DNA from: Aphrocallistes beatrix
Taxonomy: Eukaryota > Porifera > Hexactinellida > Sceptrulophora > Aphrocallistidae
Reading direction: 5' to 3'
NCBI GenBank assembly: GCA_963281255.1
Contig: OY725504.1
Location: 496,001 to 560,000 of the forward strand
DNA length: 64,000 nt
Of this stretch, positions 57,730 to 64,000 are shown piece by piece. How positions within the stretch are numbered: the first letter of the stretch is position 1; each line of letters begins with the position of its first letter. A program made the position numbers and the translations under genes. The notes beneath the pieces are model-generated. The model was not told where the DNA came from. It saw only the letters and a program-made list of their open reading frames with translations, and did no database searches.

Positions 57730-60700
57730 ATGAGTGGGAAGACAGCAGACCTGATTGCGAGTAAGGCTGGCTGGGTGAAGCTGAAGGAGGTGGTGTCTCC
57801 TCGTGGAAAGCTCTCCAAAGGACTCCAGACAAAGTTCAAGTCTTGGAAAGACGTCTGGCTCACTCTGAGGAAGAGTGGTGAGTAGACTAGACGTACAGAT
57901 GGAAAGACTAAGATCTGTACAAGTTACCAGCTTGTACCATGATACAAGTGGGACGCAATATAAATGTATTATACTTAGAATCCATAATGACAGACATGAG
58001 AGGGAAATTTCATGTAAAGCGAGATACTTGGGAATTTACCTCCATAGAAGTGTGAAAATAATCAGACAGTTGGTATGTATGAACATGACAACAGAGAAAA
58101 AGTAGGTCGAGGTACAGCTCATTGGACGTTATGACTGAGTTGATAAATTCGACTGTTTTGTATCGAATTTGTGTGTTGGAATCGTAGACCTATCCCGAGT
58201 TTTTATTTATTAGTTATTTGTCAAAATAGTGCGCAAAGTTATTTATATGAACATTTGACCTCCAAATTATTCCGAAATTTGCGTGATTGATACTTTCAAC
58301 ATCTAAAATCTCCATAATCTTACTGAGGTATTCTTTAAGAGTTAATCTGAGCGTTGCTAGGTAACTCCAATTGTCTGAATGTGTTCTCCGACTCCGTGAA
58401 GGCGTCTAGCTTCACGACAGAGGGGTACAGCCTGAGTCTGGAGGATGTGTGCGGGTTCGAGATCGGAGATTTTGAAGGGGTGCAGCATGTGCTGGCTATC
58501 ATCACCAGACACGTGACATACCTGATTGCTCCCTCCGACGGAAAGGAGAGAACTGATTGGACAGACAGAATCGCTCAGGTATAAATACCTGAACACGAAC
58601 CAATGACGGAACTATTAATGTGGATTATTCTTGTATCTATAGGCGGGTAGCTATTTTTAGCTCAATACACGAGCTGATTAAAAGGAATATTTTAAGAAAA
58701 AATATCAGTCGACAGACTGATAGTACTGCTCTTGACTCGTAGGGCATTGCCTAGTAGGCATTAGAATTACTCCGCTTAATCGGGACACTTTGGCCTCGGA
58801 TATTTTATCCCGATTAAGCGGAGTTCCCAATTAACTGATGAAGTTTAGTATTAACTTCTATATATGCAATCCATTTCGTTCCTGGAGACTTGTCCCGATT
58901 AAGCGGAGTTGACTGTGTTTTAATAAAAAATGTTAGTCGACAGACTGATAGTACTGCTCCATTAAGTGACTCATAGAGTATTTGCATAACATATACAGTT
59001 AACTCCGCTTAATCGGACAAGTCTCCAGAAACCTTTTTTAACACCTTTTGAGAAAATGTTGAGAAAATGTGTGTGTGAATTTTTTCAGAATTTGGAACCA
59101 GGTTGAAATCTCCACCATATAAGGAATATGTGATCCAAATTTAGTGGAATTTGGTTCAATAGAATTTCTTGGAGTGAGCAGACGGACGAATGTACGTATT
59201 TTCATCACCGATCATGACATTGGACATTTCCTATGCTAGGAGCTGCACTAAATCAAAATGTTATTTCTGTGAGTTGTTCTATTTATATACGATTGTCTCT
59301 GCCAGCTGTTCGAGGAGCAGAGCCTATTCTACGTCACCATCAAGAAGAACTGTCCAATCAGAGAAGGGCCAGCGGAGCTGAGGCTGCTCTCAACCTCTGT
59401 CATTCTCACAGGAGACCAGCCGCCAGTCTGCCTTGGCAAGTGGCTCATATCCGACATCAGGAGGTAGAGTGATACTATAAATAGAATCAAGTGCTATACA
59501 GTAGAACTCGGATAAGATGTACTACTTCGAGAAGGAATTATTAGTACTAACCGAGTTCTACAGTACATCTTTCTAGAGATATACTCATAATCTCTGACCC
59601 ATAAAATTTAATACTCCTAAATCTATAAATAACGTTATGGAGTAAATGTGTAAATTCGATATTTTGACGCTATTTAACACTTTAGAGCTTAAAATAATGT
59701 CAAAAGGAACGTCTTGCGCTCCTAGATAATACTTCAGTAAGATCTCTCTCCTTTACTTAGAATGATTCTGTTACTCAGTTCGATCAATTAGAAATGGAAA
59801 TATGCAATAATTTTAATTTTAGAGAGAGAAAGAAACTGTTCGAAGAGAATTATATTGTATTTGAAATTTTAAATTATTTCGTGCAGGTACGGAGCTGGGA
59901 AGGACTTCGTGTTTGAGGTGTCCCAGAGGTGTGAAGAAGACAAAAAGCCTATCTTCAAGCTTGCAACTTCAGAACCAGAAGTGAGTGGCTATATTTAGAC
60001 ACTCCTTTTATAGTACAGTCTCATCTTAAACAACCAATCATTCTTTCAGGTGATTAAGAAGCAAGTGGATGAGATGGCGCGTTCCTCTTCTGCGGTTGGA
60101 CAGAACACCAGACAGTCAGCTGAGAAGTCTAAGTCCTATCCCAACCCACACAAAACACCTCTCTTCGCCGCTCAGACCACTTCTCCACGCCACCACGAAT
60201 ACATCGACTTTACACCTAGCGGTAAGCCTGCTGTCGATTCTTATTCCTTCTCTACACAATTTTGACACTTCACTTTTGAATTTCTAAAATGATCTTATTT
60301 TTGTCTAAATCAGTTTCAATCTAAACAAGCATAAACGGTATGTCCCGAGCAGTATATAGATAGTCCCAGGGGTTTATATAGGTGTTTGCAGTGTGATTAT
60401 ACTTTGGTCCTGATTTGCCACTACCCCTGGAATTACAAGATACCTGTTTGAGTGTCATATAACTTTTGTCACCTTCAAAGAAGTTTCCGACTGGAAAGTT
60501 CTAGATAAACCATGGATAGTCATCCTATCGATTCTTCTCTAGCTCCTCTCCATTCCATTTCTAACGAGAAGAAGTTGACGTACGCAGATGTCCAGTTCAC
60601 TACCTCACCCTCACCCCACGTGCACCAAAGTCCCCACACAACCAACTACTCACAGGTGGACTTAGCTACAGTGGAGGCGCTATCTCGAACTGCCAAGCAG

Positions 60701-61081
60701 AATGAAGGCGATAAGAAGTTCCATGCTCAAGAGATGGCGAAGAAACTAGGACCACGTTACGAGAACAGTGTTATGTGGACAACACAGCTATCTAAGGTGC
60801 CAGTGGAGAATGAATTGGAAGGAGAGGAGGCTAAGAACTTGAGAAGAGCGACTGACTTACCGACTAAACAGACTGATGATGTATTCCAGCCGCGACGTAC
60901 CTCTACGGATGTCCCGGGAGTGACTTTGAGCGAATTCACGCGTCAGAATTACGAGAACCTTACCTTACACGATGTTCCTTATCCCAGTGGAGACTATGAG
61001 AATGTGAATATCGGGGGTAACTATGAAAATATATTATTTTCTAGCACATCTGAACAAGAGAAAGGACTGCATTCCAATTAA
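57730..61081 (+). CDS. Dok-type PH-PTB signalling adaptor (442 aa)
   Basis: Six exons: 57730-57877, 58361-58578, 59306-59463, 59887-59980, 60050-60221, 60543-61081; they join in frame to 1329 nt. Residues about 10-122 form a PH domain (AGWVKLKE, SWKDVWLTLRKSG, APSDGKERTDWTDRI with the conserved Trp). Residues about 123-220 form an IRS-type PTB (FYVTIKKN, LRLLSTSVIL, WLISDIRRYG, FVFEVSQRC). The tail carries Tyr motifs: Y257 (EYID), Y277 (TYADVQF, ITIM-like), Y336, Y400, Y415 and Y424, the last four as YEN, the pYxN consensus for Grb2 SH2. Length and order match Dok/Docking proteins, membrane-recruited substrates of tyrosine kinases. Start chosen as the first ATG giving an intact PH strand. Intron 5's acceptor lies just after a repeat shared with 22990. 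Confidence 0.88.
58767..58913. mobile_element. MITE with CTCCGCTTAATCGGGAC ends (Dok intron 2)
   Basis: ACTCCGCTTAATCGGGACAC at the left, GTCCCGATTAAGCGGAGTTG at the right, and an internal third copy. A half element follows at about 58997-59032. Complete relative at 61314-61467. Confidence 0.65.
60369..60516. repeat. Interspersed repeat shared with 22990-23190
   Basis: GGGGTTTATATAGGTG to GTTCTAGATAAACCATGG. Located at the 3' end of Dok intron 5, immediately before the acceptor TTCTTCTCTAG. Confidence 0.65.
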
Positions 61082-61313
61082 CCGTTCACGTTGTTAAGTG
61101 ATCATTTGTACAATTCTTCTAAACTGCCTGGATATTTCATTGCGTGCTGTGTGTACATATTTTGTGACTTTATTAAACATATTTGATATTTGTTTATTTG
61201 TATTTTGGTGCAATATTCACACAAACAAACACAAATAAAATATCAAACATATTTTGTAATATCAGAAATTGCATCTTAATAATCGTCTCTCGTTATTTAA
61301 TAAAGTTATATAC

Positions 61314-61467
61314 AGGTGACTCCGCTTAATCGGGACACTTTGGTCCCGGATATTTTGTCCCGATTAAGCGGAGTTCCTAATTAGCCGATTGAATTTAGTA
61401 TTAACTTCTATGTAAGGGAACCATTCCGTTCCTGGAGATTTGTCCCGATTAAGCGGAGTTGACTGTA
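61314..61467. mobile_element. MITE with CTCCGCTTAATCGGGAC ends (Dok-REXO4 spacer)
   Basis: CAGGTGACTCCGCTTAATCG at the left and the complement of CAGTCAACTCCGCTTAATCG at the right, TA-flanked. It shares its interior (AATTTAGTATTAACTTCTAT) with the copy at 58767. Confidence 0.75.
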
Positions 61468-61685
61468 TGAATAGTTTTAATTATTTTCGAGCTTGTACAA
61501 TACGTACGTACAAACACTGTTTTATCTAATCAATTTAGTATATTTTGTATCTAATTTGGTTTAGTAAATACTGTGATATGAATACAGTTGAAGATATTAA
61601 TTTCTCTCACATTTAAACTTAGCAATTTATTGGAGGTTTATTTATATTGAATGAAAATGATACTTTAGCTGTCAACTGAGTGGGA

Positions 61686-62516
61686 ATGAGTAAGAGTAAA
61701 CGAAAGAATAAACATTTTAAAAAAGCGAAGGTCTATCAGTTTGGGATGGCGGCTGTCCAAGGATTGAAGTTGCCGAAAATAGATAAATCTCCAGACTCAA
61801 ACTGGAAAGAACTCGAAAAGGAATTAAAAATATCTCAGAAATCAAAAAATTTGAAGAAAAAACCGAGGCATAGATTGGTCAGGAAAAGTGAGAAACCAAC
61901 GAATGACTTCAAACCCTCTCAAGAAACAAATCTAAACACTGAAGTCAAAAGCGACCCAAAAATATCTGAAAACCCCTCTATTCCGTCCGAAGTAACTGAG
62001 TGCATAGCTCTTGACTGTGAGATGGTCGGAGTGGGAGTAGATGGGAAGGAACACATGCTTGCAAGATGTTCTATCGTTAACTCAAAGTGCGAAAAAATAT
62101 ACGATAAATTCGTCCAACCATGTGAAGAAGTTGTAGACTACAGGTACCCACTCACCGGCATAAAACCGTCACATTTAGCGGGAGGCGACACATTCAAAGT
62201 GGTACAGAAAGAAGTGAGCGACATAATCAAGAACCGTGTACTAGTCGGACACACTTTAAGATCAGACCTCAAAGTTCTATTTTTAGACCATCCCAAATTA
62301 GCACGGCGAGACGTGTCAACGTATAAGCCTCTGACAGGAAGGACACGATACGGACGTCCAGGACTTAAACTGATGAGTGAAGTTATTCTGGACAAGTCCA
62401 TACAGGAAGGACACCATGATAGTGTCGAGGATGCCATAGCCGCGATGCAGCTGTACTTGGTGGAGAAGAGAGGATGGGAGAGGAATCTGCAACGAAGAAA
62501 AAAGAATAACGGATAG
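61686..62516 (+). CDS. rexo4: REXO4-like DEDDh 3'-5' exonuclease (276 aa)
   Basis: Single-exon gene. The N-terminal 100 residues are very basic (SKSKRKNKHFKKAK) and fit a nuclear/nucleolar protein. The exonuclease domain follows: ALDCEMVGVG gives D110 and E112 (Exo I), VGHTLRSDLKVL gives D194 (Exo II), and HHDSVEDA gives H244 and D249 (Exo III), the complete DEDDh set. YRYPLTGI and YGRPGLKLMSEV are typical of the REXO4/XPMC2 and ISG20 group. A GTG six bases upstream is in frame, but the ATG at 61686 is the plausible eukaryotic start. The family trims RNA in ribosome biogenesis; REXO4 is preferred over ISG20L2 from the domain order and length. Dense spacing to torsin (445 bases). Confidence 0.9.
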   Translation: MSKSKRKNKHFKKAKVYQFGMAAVQGLKLPKIDKSPDSNWKELEKELKISQKSKNLKKKPRHRLVRKSEKPTNDFKPSQETNLNTEVKSDPKISENPSIPSEVTECIALDCEMVGVGVDGKEHMLARCSIVNSKCEKIYDKFVQPCEEVVDYRYPLTGIKPSHLAGGDTFKVVQKEVSDIIKNRVLVGHTLRSDLKVLFLDHPKLARRDVSTYKPLTGRTRYGRPGLKLMSEVILDKSIQEGHHDSVEDAIAAMQLYLVEKRGWERNLQRRKKNNG

Positions 62517-62961
62517 TCTAGTCTAAATCATTATTTTTCTTCTCCGTTATGTGGATGGGCGTTTTAGAAATTGTTTGTTGGGGTTTTCATTTAGATAAAT
62601 CGGTTTCAATTGAAATATTTTGTGATTGAAATGGACAAAATATTCAATGGAACTAAAATGCAATTTGTACTCAGTTTCCGTGTCAGATTCTTCAAGTGTC
62701 AAAATCGAGTTTTTTTAGTCATTAAGCGAGTAAAAAACGATAATTTGAAATTTTTAGTGTGCTTCCTATATTATTTTTTTCAGAATTTGGTTCTAACTAT
62801 CGAGCTAAATCTTTATTTATTAATTTAATATATGTTCCGTACATAGAGTGAGCTGTTCTAACTGTACCTTCCAATTTCTAAATACAGTAGTTCACTAAAC
62901 ACCAAATTCTTTCCACACCCTTTCTCAATATTTACATTCATTCAATCCACTCATTAGAATT
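62517..62961. other. REXO4-torsin intergenic spacer
   Basis: AT-rich, no gene or repeat recognised; must contain the REXO4 3' end and the torsin promoter. Confidence 0.4.
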
Positions 62962-63963
62962 ATGCACTTCTTAACCGTCTTTTCGCTCCTCTACTCGCTA
63001 AGCCTAATCTTAATCCCGACCCAAGCATTCGATCCATTCACCGCTGGTGCTACTGTAATGGGCGGATTAGCGACCAGTTGGCTTGGCTCAATAGTTTTCT
63101 GTCGTTACAGTGAGTGTTGTGATAAACCATGGATAGCACACGATTTCAACAACCTCAGCCATAGCTTGAGGGATAATCTATTCGGACAGCATTTGGTCCA
63201 GGATAGCGTAGTTAAACTGATTAAAGGTCATCTCACAAACCGCAAACCACAGAAACCGCTAGTTCTCTCGTTCCATGGCTGGACTGGAACTGGGAAAACC
63301 TGGGTCAGTAAACTGATAGCTGATAGCTTGTACAAAGAAGGAATGGATTCTAAATTCGTTAAATTCATCCACGTTCCGAAATGGTTTCGCGACTCAGCTA
63401 AGACAAGAGAGCAAACTGAAAAGCTGCACAACACAATCGAGTCTACTCTTGCCAGGTGTAAATATGCGCTCTTCATTTTCGATGATATGCACGTGATGAA
63501 TCCTAGAGTGTTGGACGAGTTGATTTTCTACATGAACTATCCTCCACCAATGGATGGACTCGACTTGACTAAAGCCATCTATCTCTTGCTTGGAAATTCC
63601 GGTGCAACGAAAATAAACGATTTTACAATTCAACAATTCAGGGATGGGAGAGATAGAAACTCTATTCGCATGAACGAAATGCATAACTTTATTAGTGATA
63701 AGATATATAGCGAAAAAGGTGCATTCCAAGATGCAGAAATTGTATCTAGGCAGGTAATTGACGCTTCAATACCGTTTCTGCCGTTGGAAAGAATTCATGT
63801 GAAGAGCTGCATTGAGCGGGCAATAAAGGAAAGAGGAAAGGTAGCTACTGAGAGTCTAGTCGAGAAGGTTATGGAAGAAATCAGGTTCGTCCCAGAAGAC
63901 CTAGATAGGTTCGCAGAATTCGGCTGTAAGAGAATCGATCAGATGATAACAGAGTTCCTTTAG
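62962..63963 (+). CDS. Torsin AAA+ ATPase (333 aa)
   Basis: ER/nuclear-envelope-lumen ATPase. Residues 1-22 are a signal peptide (MHFLTVFSLLYSLSLILIPT then QAF), followed by a hydrophobic segment (TAGATVMGGLATSWLGS) and a Cys-containing CRYSECC region as in other torsins. Walker A is GWTGTGKT (K112). Walker B reads FIFDDM (D174, D175) where animal torsins usually have FIFDEM, so the position of the catalytic Glu is Asp. Sensor 2 is the torsin-specific GCK (321-323). The length equals human TorsinA (332 aa). Torsins act with LAP1/LULL1 cofactors; the single exon may reflect retrotransposition or intron loss. Confidence 0.92.
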   Translation: MHFLTVFSLLYSLSLILIPTQAFDPFTAGATVMGGLATSWLGSIVFCRYSECCDKPWIAHDFNNLSHSLRDNLFGQHLVQDSVVKLIKGHLTNRKPQKPLVLSFHGWTGTGKTWVSKLIADSLYKEGMDSKFVKFIHVPKWFRDSAKTREQTEKLHNTIESTLARCKYALFIFDDMHVMNPRVLDELIFYMNYPPPMDGLDLTKAIYLLLGNSGATKINDFTIQQFRDGRDRNSIRMNEMHNFISDKIYSEKGAFQDAEIVSRQVIDASIPFLPLERIHVKSCIERAIKERGKVATESLVEKVMEEIRFVPEDLDRFAEFGCKRIDQMITEFL

Positions 63964-64000
63964 TGTCGCCTTCTGTGGCGAATTTTGCTTAATTAAATAC

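Noticed and set aside
61680..61685. Upstream GTG start for the REXO4-like gene
   Set aside because: Non-ATG start adds two residues only; ATG 61686 is sufficient and normal for a eukaryote.

Overview
This is metazoan nuclear DNA. It is AT-rich, its genes are split by short GT-AG introns (two are GC-AG), and it is full of DNA transposons and MITEs. The gene set (macroH2A, a Dok-type adaptor, a torsin, animal PLAT-lipoxygenases, coiled-coil/NHL proteins) is animal-specific. My best guess is an early-branching invertebrate, perhaps a sponge; that rests on general resemblance only and is low confidence.

Region 1 (1-29 kb) is a tandem array of four PLAT-lipoxygenase genes, all on the + strand, each with the same six exons and intron phases. 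LOX-A (174-7366) and LOX-B (11092-16330) are intact, with all five expected iron ligands. LOX-C (17709-21609) is dead: it has a 2-base deletion in the PLAT exon and its 3' third is missing. LOX-D (24570-28977) is almost intact but has a 2-base insertion that stops it just before the second pair of iron ligands. Two orphan copies of the last exon lie at 8876-9169 and 22277-22400. Intron 4 of LOX-A holds a 1300-bp mariner with perfect 25-bp ends and a one-base frameshift.

Region 2 (30-33 kb) has two tandem Ala/Gly/Lys-rich genes of unknown function. Their 5' flanks are homologous to those of the lipoxygenase genes, including a TATATAAG core promoter. Each copy carries a different coding defect.

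Region 3 (34.3-42.7 kb) is a very large inverted repeat. Two divergent, intact copies of a type II membrane nucleotide-sugar glycosyltransferase sit in its arms. The right arm was later enlarged by about 2.7 kb of nested transposons.

Region 4 (44-57.4 kb) has a macroH2A gene, then a tandem segmental duplication: a stand-alone myosin-I TH1-domain gene followed by a coiled-coil/NHL gene (47.7-51.6 kb), repeated at 53.5-57.4 kb. The second TH1 copy lacks exon 1 and the second NHL copy has lost its ATG. A GC-rich, frameshifted DOCK-like fragment lies between the copies on the minus strand.

Region 5 (57.7-64 kb) has three genes that look healthy: a Dok-type PH-PTB adaptor with a tail of repeated YEN motifs, a REXO4-like exonuclease and a torsin AAA+ ATPase.

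A family of roughly 0.5-kb elements recurs throughout. They begin with CCTTACTATTAAAACTCG and end in three GC-rich hairpins (Helentron-like by inference). Insertions of this family and of several TA- or 8-bp-flanked MITEs give a relative chronology for the duplications.
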